From Rallus limicola (lineage: Eukaryota; Chordata; Aves; Gruiformes; Rallidae), in NCBI GenBank assembly GCA_022605955.1, contig JAKCOZ010000002.1:68056783-68120782 (forward strand): a stretch of DNA of 64,000 bases. Direction: 5' to 3'. This document shows, one piece after another, positions 12,172 to 25,700 of the stretch. The notes below the pieces were generated by a model. That model was given only the letters and a program-made list of their open reading frames with translations, did no database searches and was not told where the DNA came from. The position numbers and the translations under genes are program-made. Each line of letters opens with the position of its first letter. Within the stretch, counting starts at the first letter, position 1.

Positions 12172-12745
12172 TATTGAATCACAGTATTACAAGTTTGGAA
12201 AAGACCTTTAAGATCAAGTCCAACTGTTCCTGTCCTAAGCCAATTCATATCCCCAAGTACCTCATCCACCCTTTTTTTAAACACATCCAGGGATGGTGAC
12301 TCAACCCCCTCCCTGGGCAGCCTGTTCCAGGCCCTGTTTTTCCTGTCACCTAATCTGACCCTGCCCTGGTGCAGCTTTGTGCCATTTCCCCTTGTCCTAT
12401 CTCCTGTCACCTGGCTGAAGAGACCATCACCAACCCCTCTACAACCTCCTTTCAGGTGGTTGTAGGCAGTGATAAGGTCTCCCCTCAGCCTCCTCTTCTC
12501 CAGACTAAACATCCCCATCTCCCTCAGCTGTTCCTCATATAATTTGCCCTCCATCCCTTTCACCAGCCTGGCTGCCCTTCTCTGGGCTCATTCAAGGACC
12601 TCAATGTCCTTCTTATAGTGAGGAGCCCAGAACTGGACACTACATGAAGTGTGGCCTCACCAATGCTGAGTACAGGGGCATAATCACTTCCCCAGACCTA
12701 CTGGCCATGGTATTTTTGATACAAGCTGACCTGATACATGACTGA
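12172..12745 (-). mobile_element. CR1 LINE 3' fragment (minus strand)
   Basis: The plus strand begins GAATCACAGTATTACAAG and passes through CCTCCCTGGGCAGCCTGTTC and CTTCTCCAGACTAAACATCC to about 12,745. Read on the minus strand, part is still open over 12,156-12,563 and encodes the conserved C-terminal CR1 ORF2 pattern (e.g. [19 protein letters not shown], followed by GLFSQVT). It is a better-preserved 5'-truncated copy than its neighbour at 11.5 kb. Confidence 0.92.
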
Positions 12746-15700
12746 CAGAAGAACTTTCAACGTCTAAACCAGACTGCAGTATAACACAAGACTGCTATTT
12801 CTACGATACTCTTCCATGCATTCAGTCATAATTATTCTTCAAACACCTATATTTACATTTTCAAACAAACAAAAGTGAGTATTCTTTATTAAATGCTCAG
12901 TGAGAGATACTTTACATTGAGTCGTTGTTGCCATTAGGTTTTACTGTCATTTTGTGGCCATCGGACCGTTGGCTTTGAGATCCAGGAGCACTACCAAAGC
13001 CTTACTGCTAATTAGGAAAGATAAACATATTTCTGATATTTGGTGTGAAAAACTTGCAGTTTTTGCTCTAAAGATGGTGGCAATTTATTCCAAGTTAACA
13101 AGTGGCTATTTATTTAAAAAAAAAAAAGAATCACACATATATTTTTACATTGTGAGGCATCTTGGGCAGTCTTTTCAAGCTGAAGTGTGTACATGGATTA
13201 TTTACTGTTAATATTAAATGGTAATAATTAAAGCACATATTGGAAAACAATTATACAGTAAGCACTACAAGCCAAGGGAAACTAAAATAACATGTAAAAA
13301 AAATAGGCCCAGGTGCCTTCAGCACACTTATTTTCCTTCATTGATGGGATCCTAGCCTGCTGAAATAAATTCTTACACTGGATGCCCAGAGCAAGGCAAT
13401 ATGAACCCTCACTGATTGGAAGAAAACAAAACCCAAGAATGGGCCATGCTGTATATTTTACAGGGTGTCAGAGCTTCCTGTTCTTGCACTTTTACTCAGA
13501 CTGCAGAAATGTAAGAACTGTCAGAGCCAAGACAGCCTCCCACCCTCTGCTCTAAAGAATGATTCTAAAATGATGTAAGTATGCCTTAGCATTTACTTAT
13601 AATTTTTTAAATTCTTTTTATTATTTTTTTTGTTCTGAAATCACTTGTACAACATTGACAAGGGACAATTTTTATTTTTCAAGGTGCCTAGAATACCCAG
13701 CAGTGTGTTCAAATTCTTTGAGAAACATGATCCTTATATTGCGCAGAGTATTTCAGCCTGAAATGCTCTAAAGAGAGTCAGAGAGACACACACACACTTC
13801 ACTATAAGAAAACACTTCTCTTGCTTGGAGCACAAAGAGCTGTCTTGTTTATAGTGCTTCAAGTGAACCATTTTAGAGGTACTGTAGTGGATTAACAACA
13901 AGAGTTGACAGTGCTATTGTTAATCCTACTCATCAGTGTACAGGGATTTCCCCTTGGGAACCAAATCCAACAAGCCTCTGGATCAGAAGATTTCTTGCTT
14001 GATGACTTCTTTATGGACCTGAGCCTGCTTCCACCTCTGCAGTAGGCCAGATCTCTAAGGGCACTGCAGGCATGTGCTCTGAAGTGAAATCCTGCGATTA
14101 CTTTACAACAGGAGGGAAGAGCAGATTGATAGATTGATGCCCTTACTATTTTGTGTCCATTGAGTCGTCTTTCATCACCATGGATATAGGGGGGAAACCT
14201 ACCCCAGCTTTTAATTAGAGAGTTCAATATTGTTTAAGCACACTTCAAAGGTTAAGTATGTGATGAAGTGTTTTCCCGAATCACTCTCTGGAGACACCTC
14301 TCTCTTTCCAGTGAATGCAGAAGCAAACAGCTCAGCCTGGGCACCAGCATGTCTAGAGCTGACTGCTCAAAGTTCCTACTTGGTGGACACAGCTTTGAAA
14401 CAAGGTTGGATGGTTCCCCATTTCCCAATACTGTCCCTCAAGCTTCATCCACCAGCATCTTTCTCTCCAGGTCTAATCTGGAGCATAAAACCTCTCACTG
14501 AAACTGGTATTCAAATTCACTTGGACAGGTTCTGCTGCTCTTTATGTTATAGCTCTGAAGGCTGCAGCAGGCTTCTTCAACAGGTGTCTTCTGCTCGTAC
14601 GTTTGTCTGCCCCCTCTGTTTTCTTACTACTAAATGTTATCCCTTAATGTTTGGGAAAAAACCAATTAGAGATGAATTCTCTGACAGTTCAGAAACTTTC
14701 CTGTCTTGGAGAGGGACGTATGAAGGCATAGATGGGATTTCCCTACAATTTCCTAGATTCTTCCTGCTTTACTTGGGCACAGGGTAGTCGTGTAGTAAGA
14801 GGTGGGAGAATTTTCAAGTGATCTGGGTTTTTTTTTTTTATCTGGGTGGGAGGTGTAATTTCCAGTCCTGCCCACTCCTCACTCTACATCTTCACTTCTG
14901 CTTGTGAACTTTTTACAGTCCTTTGTGGGCAAGATTATTCCTTAGAGTGAGTAGCAGCCTTTCAAAGGGGCTTTATTTTGAATCAGGGGGTCTAACAGAG
15001 GGAATCTGATTTAGGACTAGCAATCATGGGCAGATGAGAGGCAGTCTGGGCTAGTAACTGGACATTAGTCCTTTGATAGGCAAGAAATTAAACCCACTGG
15101 TGAACAAATGTTGGATAAGTGGGATGAAGCTGCTCGCTTCTCCCAGTTCCTCCATCCGCATCCAATCTGTACCATGGCTGTCAGAGCATGAGGTGTGCTT
15201 CAGAGCAAGTCCACAGAGCAGCTCATGCTTGGTTGCTGTATGGCAGGAATGTGAAGGAAGAGTATGGGATGGAATTTTTCTGCTGTCATCATCATGGTGT
15301 CAAGAGCTGCTGAGGGAAGGCTGCCCATGGAGCTCTGGCACAGAGGTGAAGGTGAGGATGAAGGCAAAGGGCTTTGATTTATATCTGCTACATTTTTTTG
15401 ACAGCTTTATAAGACAAAGAAGAGGGGGTAGTACCAGAAAGACATGATATTGGTTGTCTCCACACGTTAACTTCTGTGAGGTTTTGTCTAGAAGCACCTT
15501 CACACGTGAGTGGAGTAGTTCTACGTGGAGGTAGCACACACAGCATAAAATGTTAAATGTGCTTTTATTAATGACATTACTTCTTTATATTAATATTGAG
15601 CTCAGCTTTAGGTCATCTTTGTAAATTTCTGTACTGGGTTCAGAGTGACTCTGCAGGTATACTTTCCAAACTGTGAAGATATCTTGGCGTTCCTTGCTTC

Positions 15701-18700
15701 CTCTCCCTAAACGCTGCTCATTCCTGGAGCACTTCTGCAATAGGTTGGGAAACTGGTACTGTACACCACAAATCAGATGATGAAAGAACCTCTCTCATGA
15801 TAGGTAAGAAAGATGGATGCCTTTCTAAATGGAAAGGAAACTATATTTTAAAATGTTAAACGTATGTGTATACAGATTTTTTTTTTAAAAGTAGATATAA
15901 TGTGGCTGAATAAAATTAATGTGGACAAGTGTTTAACTTGAGAAGTGTCTCAAATGAACAGAAGTTTCCTGGACTAGTTTGTATTAAATGGCAGATAAGG
16001 TACACTTGCTTTGCTCCCTTACCTGATCTTCCTCTCATATTTAAGGGGTGCAGTGATGTGCTGGTAGTGTGATGGAAGGCAAGAGGGAGGAACATTTGGT
16101 TAAATATCTTGGGAAAATATTTTGACTGATGGGACAGAATGCCCATAATACAGCAATCAATATGTCCAGTTGGTGCTGCTGTCACTTAAAACAGTGGGCT
16201 GAACTTTGACAACATAAATTCCTCATATCTTTTCCCAGGAAAGCCAAAATCTTTTGTGATTTCAGTGGTGCAGAATCTGGCCTATCAAGAAAGGAAAGTC
16301 GTTCCCGGAGGAATTAGCCTATTTTCAGATTTATGGGGTTAGCTCCCTTACAATGTGATTTAAAATATTGTTATAATGGGCTATGTGAAGGTTTTGTATG
16401 ATTCATTATTAGAGTAATACTGCTTTTTTCAGGAAAATGACCAACTGTTATTTCCATTCCTCTGCAGTTCTTAAGAGTTATAGCCTCTTCCTGGCATAAT
16501 TTGGAAAACAGTGCTGATTTGCTCTGCTTTAAAAGCAGCTTTGAAGCACGATGGGAAAATGTTACATAGCACATCTCCACTCAGCAAAATTGCCATTGAT
16601 GCCTTTTAATATTTAGAAAAGTGCAACATGACCAAGAATCCTGCAATCACTGTCTCCATCCCTGCATGGAAACATAATCAGCTGTCTCAAGGGGGAATAG
16701 GACTTGATGAAACCAAAGTGCAGGAAAAATATTACCCTACCATGACAGTGTTTGGGTGTTTATGATGATAGGAAAGTTTTTTTTGTTTAAAGCCAATAGC
16801 AGGTGAAACAATACCATTCTCCTTCTACATTTTCCCTCTCTCCTGTAAGAATTAAAGAGTGACAAAAGAAATCAGTGAAGGGCTTTTCTGTTTTTCTCTC
16901 TGTCTCTGCTGTGTGCCGTTGGTGCTTCTTTATCAACATCATGGTGAATCTCAAACTCTTGACCAGGAGCTGAGCTGCAGCAAAATAGTCATGTCACTGC
17001 CTGAGAGTCTGGGTTCCAGAAGGCTGCAGGCATTGGCTGCAGTAAGATATTTGGGACACAGCGTTCTGCTTTGAAGAGGGAATAAGGCACGGCCCTTTTT
17101 GGATGGCAAACCACAGTAATACGTCTGGGCAAAACTCTTTGTGGTAAGTTCTTTGGTGGCAGTTGGGTGGTGGAAGATGTCCTGGTGTAGCTGTTTGTCC
17201 TAACCCTCCCACCAGCTCCCCATTGCTTGTGTCTGCCCACAGCACCCCTCTCACAAAGCCTTGACATGTTTATTGTCAGCAGAGATGGATCAGGTTAAAC
17301 TTTATTTGTTTACAGAGGAGATTTTTGCTAACCCAACTCATTTTGTATTGGGGAGCAGTCCCATGAGCAGCTGAGCTGATAGGACAGAAACCAATGGAAT
17401 TCCCACATGGTGATGGGCACAAGGAGCAGAAATGAGAAGTTCTACCAGCCAAGCTGCTATGACGCTAACAAACTCTGTCGCTCAGCAGGTCTTATTAGCC
17501 TGGGCACGGTGCCATGCAGCTGAGGGGACAACGTGCAGTCAGCAGCGGCTCTGGGATCTCTGTAACATGCCCCGCTGTGTAGTGTAGACGTCTACTTTGT
17601 GTTTTCTTCAGGCCATTCATGCTGCAACTGTTTTTAAGAGGCTAAAAAAGCCTCAGACTTGACAAGATGCACAGAATTGAAGTCCAAAACGAAATTATTA
17701 GCTCATCTAATGTGGGCTCCCATATATCTCAGGATATTAAATTTCGCCTATTTATTTTCTGGAGGCTGGAACCAATTCAAAGCCTACTGCAGCCTTTGGA
17801 CTTAGTCCAGCAAATTCAATGGGTTCTGATTCAGGCTTTGAATCAAGCCTTAACTTTATACATTTTTGATTATTGAAAAGACTCTAATCCCCTCCTGCCT
17901 CCATGTGTGCTGATACAGAGACCTCATTTTCCACCGGTTAATGCTGGAATTTGTCATTCTGGAGGAAACATGCAACATTTTAAATCGATGCAGTCAACCA
18001 GTGTATTTTTCTAATAGATTTTGCGGGTATGTTAGCAGAGCCATGTGGCACAGGCTCAGGACACAGTTGACATAAATTATTTCCAAGACTCAACAAGCCG
18101 TGAGCATAGAAACAGAATTTTTGTCCTTCGGCTTCAAAATACAGGTCTCTGCCCCCTGAGTCACAGATGATGTGCCCAGAGGTGGCGAGTGAGTCATACA
18201 CCCATTGATGTGAACCAATGTCCCTGTCCAGGAATGTACTCCTTAAAAAATAATAATAAAAAAAAGAAAATCAGGAAAGATGTCTGATTGCTAAAGAAAA
18301 GCAGGCATTTTCCCTTACTGAATTTACAAAAATAGCCACAGAAAGAAGAAAGTTTGGTCCAAGGCAAGATGGTTTTGCTTCTGGAAGCAGCAGAGAAGGA
18401 AGGGAGACAGAGGTGACAAGGTGAACTCTCAAAGCAAAGGTGGCACTTGCCTTGTGATCCTGAGCAGGCAGAAGGAAGCATTTCCCTCTGCTTCAAGGAA
18501 TTCTCATCCGCATCTCAGCAAGCAAGAGGCAACAACTATACCCAAGTGAGAAGAGGTTGGCACAGTCCCAGACCCTACATACAGTTATTTGAAGAAACTT
18601 AGACGTGAGTGCTGAAGGGAGAGAAACCCCCTGGGAGAGCAAGCAATGATGGCAGTGAGATACAGAGTTACCTCAGGAATACCCACAAATTTCATTCCCT

Positions 18701-19194
18701 GTATCACTTCAAAAAGAAAACAGAACCGATGTGTTGAAAGAAGAGTGCAAGGGTTAATCATCTTACAGATATAAATAACATGAGGTCCAGACCGCTCTGC
18801 AAACAGAGCTTCCAGCTATGCCTGACTCAACAGCGTTCCTGTACTCGTGTTCGTGTAATAAGACGATTCAACACATCGCCAGGGTATTTCTGCTGTCATC
18901 TCCAGCCAGCTTCTGAAGGCTTCTGGGATGAGGAGGGAGGCTTCACAAACTGGTGCACTAGCAATGTGCAGAGCTGCTCTCAGAAGAGCGTGCCAGGTCT
19001 CAGTGAAATTAACAGGTTGCAGTATTGGTTCCAATCCCAGGCTTTTTCTGTCTCCTCCCCCAGCATTTTAATTCATTGCTGGGGAGAAACTGTAGCTACC
19101 AGCTAATTACTGCAAGCTCCAGTGAAGTGTAATCTTTCTGATGACCTGCCCAGTAACCTAGGAAATCCTGAGCAAACACTGAGCTCCTAACAAG
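12746..19194. other. Intergenic DNA, no gene recognised
   Basis: No coding exon or RNA gene is recognised here. A 185-codon open frame at 14,230-14,787 has no recognisable domain and no paralogue-like features; I regard it as chance. A possible ancient repeat at 17,768-17,850 is listed separately. Confidence 0.55.
17768..17850. repeat. Possible ancient amniote interspersed repeat
   Basis: It contains ATTCAATGGGTTCTGATTCA followed by GGCTTTGAATC. From memory, words of this kind (TTCAATGGG next to GATTCAGGC or GATCAGGCC) recur throughout turtle, crocodile and bird introns as remnants of an old repeat family. The family name was not determined. Confidence 0.3.
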
Positions 19195-19345
19195 GCAACT
19201 AATGAAATATCAGTGCTTTTATTTGGGACTTTAAAACATCATAATAAAGAGATTTATTCCGCTCTGCACTGCAGTGGTTTGTGGAGCGTCATAATTCAGC
19301 TCTAATTCTCAGCATGGGCAAATCTCTGCCTCTTCTGCATATCCA
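19195..19345. promoter_or_regulatory. Candidate conserved non-coding block
   Basis: A block of balanced composition with ACTAATGAAATATCAGTG, TCATAATAAAGAG and GTCATAATTCAGCTC words, no open frame and no repeat signature. It resembles vertebrate developmental enhancers in texture. This is inference only. Confidence 0.25.
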
Positions 19346-19899
19346 AAAGCTCTGGAAAATCAGACTGCAGTTACCACAGCCACCAGCAAAGGAAGAACCT
19401 GTGCGTGTATAGGGGAGGTTACTGGGGAGGGAGGGAGGGAGCTACTCCCCGTAACAGGAGCGATCGGCTCATAGCTTGGTTCCCCAAGCTGGGGATGGGA
19501 TACAGCAGTTTTGGTGCCCACTTGCCGTTGCTGTCCCATACTTCTGGTAAAATAAATGCTCTTCAGGATTACACAGAGCCTGGTCCTCTGAGACTAGGGC
19601 CGTGAGAGGTCTTTCACCTCCCAGATGAAGCTGGGCACAGCACTGTCCTCACTGCTCTCAGGATGCTGCAGGGCTCCTGGTGACCAACCCACCATTTTAG
19701 AGGACCACCTCTAACCTCATCACTCTGGTGTGTAGCAACATTTTGATTATCAGCCTAAATATGTGCACGATCAATATTTACTGGTTTGTGTATTTTTACC
19801 AATACCTGTTACCACATTTATTCATTTGCTTTTTCTCAAGAAGGTTTCCCCCCTTATGATGTTTACTCTGTTGATACATTTACAGACATTTATACTTCT

Positions 19900-20310
19900 T
19901 CAGTTTTCAGTTTGCTAGGCTGACATAGCCAAGCTCTTTAGGTGTCTTTAGGTGTTTCTTTAGGTGTTTCTCTTTAGGTGTTTCTTATCCTCCCATTTTC
20001 AAGGTAACCCTTCTCCTGCTCCTAGGATTTACCTTTCCAGGGTATGCTTGACTACAGCTGTACAGGGTGTTTCAGCTGAGATCTTACCCAGTGCCTTGTA
20101 CTAAGACATCAGTTCCTATCCTGATACATCCTGTTATCTGTTTCTTTTTTTTTTTAAAAAAATTTTCTTTGAAATTTTGGCCATTACATGTCTAGGAGCT
20201 CAAAATTACCCAATCAAACCACAACCTTTCTCATTCCACACCAAAACCTGCTCATAGTCCATTGGTACACCACCTTGCACTTCATCACACTGGATTTCAT
20301 CTCAGTTCTC
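19900..20310 (-). mobile_element. Possible ancient CR1-type LINE remnant (minus strand)
   Basis: The order of weakly matching words follows the reverse complement of a CR1-type 3' region: TTTGCTAGGCTGACATAG at 19,911, then GTTTCAGCTGAGATCTTACC at about 20,069, then CACCTTGCACTTCATCACAC at about 20,271. Divergence is far greater than in the other CR1 copies here, suggesting an older family. Confidence 0.4.
19934..19990. repeat. Short minisatellite, unit about TTTAGGTGTTTC
   Basis: Four adjacent copies of TTTAGGTGT with 1-5 extra pyrimidines (TC, TTC, TTCTC, TTCTT) lie inside the possible old LINE remnant. Confidence 0.8.
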
Positions 20311-22099
20311 TTATTTCTGTACTTAGAAACTTCTTTTTTTTTTTGCCTGCTGTCCTGCTCCTCTTCCCTACTAGTGATGCTTCCCAACTTGATGTCAGTA
20401 GATTTTATTGGAAGACTCTTCCTTGCTGCTTTGCTCTGGAGAGGTGTTTGGAGAGCAGCTGTGGCCTTCACAGTCCTTTGGCCCCCTGGAATAGCTCTCG
20501 CAGGGACTGCATGTCATTGCTGGCTGCTCAGCTCCTCCGACCTGGAGCTTTGTCACAGCTCTTAGATATTCAACTGGCAACTTGCCTCCCTTAAAAACTC
20601 TGGTTTCTTCTGACATTTTCATCTCCAAGATGGGTTTGTGTGTCTTAAAAGAAGGGACCATTTTCAGGGCAGGCATCTTATGTTTCTGATGATAAACACA
20701 GGTGAAGGGAAGTCACTCCATTCTTAGTGATGTGCTTATTTTGAGTTTTTCCTTTTATCCTTAGTGACCCAGTGGGCCCATGTCTTCTTTCCATGAGACT
20801 GTCTTTCATATAAAGGTAAAAAAATCTCTTGCTCTTTGGTTTAAACTCTTTGTACTTACAAAATTTATGATGACCCTTCCTGTTAACTTCCTCCCCAGTG
20901 TTTGCCTGCTGTAATTCATGTTTTTCTTTATTGGCATCCTCAATATCCAATTTCCCCATATTGACTCCGTCTTTGAGTCAGTCTAACCTCACCAGTGTAT
21001 GTACTGTTGTCAGTGATACTCCTCTCTTCTGATGCTCTGCTGACACTTCTTTCCAAGGAACTTCTTGGTGCTGGATGTGCAGAGGCTAAAATATCTGCTG
21101 GAGTACAAAGTGCAGCTGGAAAAAGTAATGGACATTGGGAACTGTAAAACATGAATGAAGTCCTTCTGAGATGCAAATTACTGCAGGATAGATTGATACT
21201 CTGAGAAAGTAATATTGTACATCTGTCTCTATTTCTGTGTTACTCTCTACTGGCCATGCCAGAGACAAGATGGGCCCATGGCCTGACTCGGTACAGCTGT
21301 TCCTACAGCCTTATCTTGGCCAGAAATCCTGGATTTTGGCTTTTCTGATTTCTTTTGAAGTTTAACATGCCGAGGAGCTTCTTGTTTAACTGGAATGTCC
21401 CCTTGTGAAATCTGGCATGCCTGTTTGAAGCATTCCCTGGTGCAGAAGCGGTGTCACTTCATGTGCAGAGCCCCTTGGTGCTCGTGGTTCAGTGCCATTA
21501 ATTGGTCTGTAGCTCCTCTGTCTTGGCCGAAACCAGGAGCTGAGCAGCTTCACCTCTGCATGTTGGCTAAGACAGAGCTGAGCTCTGCTGACTCCCCCTG
21601 AGACAGGAGCTGGGGACAAGGACTGTCACACTCATATGGATGCAGGCTCTGGGACAGGCACCATATATGTATTTATGTAATTCCATATGTATGGATGTGG
21701 GTGTATACAAAGCATCCATCATAGTAGAGCTCAGATCTATAACCGTTACTTACTGCAATATAAAATAAACTACAAAATAAAAGAGAAAACAAGCATGAAG
21801 GGAAGCTGTACAGGAATTAAGTTTCCAGGAGAAAGAGTATAAGTAAGAGCACAGAAAAGTGCAATAATAAATTGTACTTGATTCATATGTTTCCCTATAG
21901 GTTTTTTCCCCAGTATTTATTCTAGACTGTACATCAAATTGCTTTTGAACCTTCCTGAGTTAGTTAGAGGAGGAAATACTGGACGATGGTAACCTTTCTC
22001 TAGAAGAGGTGTCTTGTAAAGTTATCTACATTGCTCCAGAAAGGCAGCAATGCCTGCCTCTTGTGAGAAAAAAAAAATAAAATCTAGTTTTGTTAAGAG

Positions 22100-22290
22100 A
22101 TGAAAATGTAGATGCAGCATTGCACAACTTTGTTAATTTATGGGAATCTGTCAGGTCATGTTAATAAAGGAGCGTTCTTGAAATCAAAGTTTGAGCTGAC
22201 ACTGCCAAATTGAAATTATGCCCGTGCCTGAAAAGTAGGTAATTATCAAACTGACAAGTAATTGATAACATAGTAAACAAAAGTGGCACA
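22100..22290. promoter_or_regulatory. Candidate conserved non-coding block
   Basis: AT-rich but complex DNA with clustered homeodomain-like words: GTTAATTTATGG, GGTAATTATCAAAC and AAGTAATTGATAAC. There is also an AATCAAAG word that fits TCF/LEF sites. No repeat and no open frame is seen. Enhancer function is a guess from word clustering. Confidence 0.28.
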
Positions 22291-24044
22291 TTTTTTCTCT
22301 GTTATGAGAGAGCTATTCAAATTTTTTTTTTTTTGCTAAAGAAGGCCCTTGTGCAGATAGAAAACTCAAAGATCAAGAAAACAAACCAGTGAACAAATAC
22401 TATGACCAAAATATTTCCAAGGGATTTCAAGAGAAACACAAGGATAAATGTGTTTCAAAACCCTGCTCTTTGGACTTTTTTTTTCCCCAAGCTTTTTTCC
22501 CCAGTAAGGATCATAACACCCTGATAACGACCAAAGTTTGTAATGAAGTAAATTTAATGGCATGATACAACTTTTTGATCTACGTGACCACACCCTTCAG
22601 AAAGCCAAATGGCCTTTGTGTCTCAAAGTCCTTTTGATATGAGTATAGGAAATGAAAAATCTTTATATAATGTTGTTTTCTGTTCAAAGCAGTTGTCAGA
22701 TAAAGTAAAAATCCGTCTAAACTCAGATGAAATAGAACGTGTAGCCACATTTTCCTGTTTTACTTTTATGAATGTTATCTGCTTTACTGAAAATTCCGCC
22801 TGTCTCCTTCTCTTGAGTCAGCACACCATGAATTTCTCAATAGTTTGATCAAGTTATGTATTTTTCCAAACTCTCCTGTCTCTCATACTATAGGAACACT
22901 TAGGAACGCGGTCACCCTGCCTGTTGAACCCATACCCAGACACATCAGCTCTGACCAGATGGTACCGGTGGCAGAGGGAGAAGATGCTGGGAAGGAGCTA
23001 TTTGCATTTCTTCTGTCCTGTATCTTGTTTTCACCACTGTCTGTTCTCAAAATTGGTTAGAGGAGTCTTGGATCCCTGTATAGACCAAACCCATCACAAC
23101 CTCCTTCTCTCCCAGGCATCTATCTCCTGATTCAGTCCAGAACTGCAGCAAGCACCTGCCCTGCCTTTGCCACCAGCACAGCTCAAAGCCTCAGCGCTGG
23201 TTTTGCCAGGACGGAGCAGGCATCGACCTGTCTTTCTCTCGACACAATTTTTTGCTGTCCCACGTCCAGTATGTGGGAACATGCTTCAGTCAGCAGACAG
23301 ACAGACAGAGGAAGAGTCTCAGGATGCATCTGTCTGTTGCAACAGCTTGAAAGCAATCCAGCGTGGCTGCATCGCTGCACGGAGTGGTAAACAAGCCCAA
23401 CCAGGGCATGGAGTTGAGATAACCTGGGGGGTTTGGAGTCAGCTCTCGAGCTGGGGAGAGTCACCACACAGCAGGGACCTTTGTAATTCTTCTCAACTTG
23501 TAGTTTTTAATATGTCCTGGGAGAAACGGGGGGAAAAATTAAACACAAATTAATGTGGAAGGTGAAACCTGCCAGTGTTTTAAATGGATTTTTCCATTTT
23601 AGACTTTGAGCCTTCTTAATTTTATCAAAAATAGAGATTTTTTTAAAGAAATAATAATTTAAAAAAACCCTCCCTCAAGAATCTGTTAAAAATTTCCAGC
23701 GAAAAGCAATGAGCTTATTTGCCCAACTGAAGCATTTTCATTTATGTTAGCAGCTGCCAGAAGCCCATTTGGAGCAGGGATTTTGCACTGGTAGCCACAG
23801 AGGGGTTTTGGAAAGAAGCTGCCCTACTGAGTTATACTCACTGGCCCAAATTTCTTCCATAGTGATGCTGAAAGAGGACCTCTGCAGTGAGGTGATTGAC
23901 ACCTGCGTACAGCATGCTGTGAAGTTTTTTAACCACCTTATAGTGACTTCTCAGGGCACTAACCTTGACCCAGGGCCCAAGTAGTATGGCTGAGCAGAAG
24001 GACTTTTCATACGTGATATCCAGAGGTACAGGTTTTGACCAAAG

Positions 24045-24260
24045 GCTTACAAAATGCCTGATTAATTAGTATGTATGTAGTACAATGATAATTTTTTAAT
24101 GTTTCAGAAAGAGCAATGTTTGCTATTGTGTATAATGAATTATTTTTCAACATTAAAAGCTATTACATTACCTCTGAGTACTGTTCACTGCTTAAATTCC
24201 TCATCAATATCAGAAAATATTTAGCAAAATATTTAGTGTGCTACAGGTTTTTTTGTGTTT
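24045..24260. promoter_or_regulatory. Candidate conserved non-coding block
   Basis: AT-rich complex sequence with GATTAATTAG, ATAATGAATTATTT, and the paired word AAAATATTTAG at 24,216 and 24,227. No repeat family or coding frame is recognised. Confidence 0.22.
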
Positions 24261-25624
24261 AGGGTTACTTTTCATTATCTCACAGTAGTGCAAACCAGGA
24301 GAAACCCCTCACGCTTCATCATGTTTGACTATTTCTTCTGCTGTACCAGCCCTGTGCTTCCAGGATGCCTCCACTAAAAGGATTTGGCAAGGGGAGGGGG
24401 AAGCAGGCAGGATGGAGGCTCACCAACATACAGCAGGCATAGCCATCCCAAAAAATGTAAGGTTTTATATTGACCTAATCCCCCAGGATCAGGACTTCTA
24501 AATTTTAATAGCTGTCTGGTGATTGCAGAAGCCTCTTTATCTGCATCCTCCCTCTGCATGATAGCAGCAAATCCAGCGTCTCCACGAGCTGCAGTGTATA
24601 ACCTCTCTGAAGATGCTGCTAGCGTGATGCACTCTGTGCTTGCAGAGCATCACCCCAGCGCTCTGCAGGGAGCGAGGGGCTGGCTCCGTAACATCTGCAA
24701 GGCCAGAAGCTGGGGCTAGAGAATTTCTCTGTGGTTTTGGGATGCTAGACAGGTAGGATGCCCACTGCCTGTGCAGAGAAAGTACAATACTGGAAGACAC
24801 TACAGGGAGGAATGAAAGACTCAATAGCTAGAAGCAGCCCTTCCAGGGCTATGGGAGGATTTAATGATGCTCTGACTCTAAGATCTACGTCCCTTGTGAG
24901 CTGACATGTTAGCCTGGCTTCAGATAGCGAGGGATCTCCCAGTCCCATCACTCTGTGTATTGCCACCGAGGGGCCTCTGGGCAGCCTGTGTGTCCTACTA
25001 GCTCTGTCCCACCACCAGCTCTGCACGCAGTGGAATCTCATTGTGTTTCTTCCAGAGGCGCCTCAAAATCCCTGGGGGCAGGAGCCAATTTTGGACGGCA
25101 TGCAAGAGCACTTGAAATGCCTGCTTAGAGCCTGCTGCTCTGCTCTGAGAGGTTAAGGAATCTAAGCAAACGGTCAACTTCTTGAGATTTAGGAAACAGT
25201 CTGGTATTTAGGCTAGAGTAAAAACAAATGTTCCCTGCGAGAGCAGATGAGGATGCTGTGTCTCACTTCCTGGAATTTAGGGCTGGCAAAGACAGAATCC
25301 TTTTAATTCATATCATATCAAGGTCTTCTGCACATTCCTTCTGAATGGGAGATGCTGGAAGTGGAAAGTTGGCTCTGGTTTTTATGTGTTTCCAAAACAA
25401 AGTCCATTTGGTGGTATTCTTAACACAGATTGAACGAGTGAAACAACAACCCTAGAAACTTTTCCTAACCCCACCTTCAGGGCACTGACTTTTCTGAGAG
25501 ACATCTAACAGACCCCTGGAGGTACAGTTTGTTACATATGAATTTGTCCAGAGGTGAAAAACATCATGGGTGATCACTGTGGCTTTGCAGAAAACACGTT
25601 TATCCTCTTGGTCCCGTTCCTCCC

Positions 25625-25700
25625 CCACTGAAACTGTGGATTTCACCAGTTATCCCTCATTTACACCAGTGAAGCCATTGCATCTGCAAAGCCACTGGTC
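25625..25700. repeat. Possible ancient amniote repeat remnant
   Basis: It contains CATTTACACCAGTGAAG with flanking words like those in the segment at 30.03 kb. These resemble an old interspersed repeat common in reptile and bird introns, by memory only. Confidence 0.25.

Noticed and set aside
14230..14787. 185-codon open frame on the + strand
   Set aside because: No recognisable domain, signal or splice context. One frame of this length is not surprising across six frames of 64 kb.
19934..19990. Short direct repeats that could suggest a CRISPR-like array
   Set aside because: Adjacent units without spacers in vertebrate DNA. This is a minisatellite.
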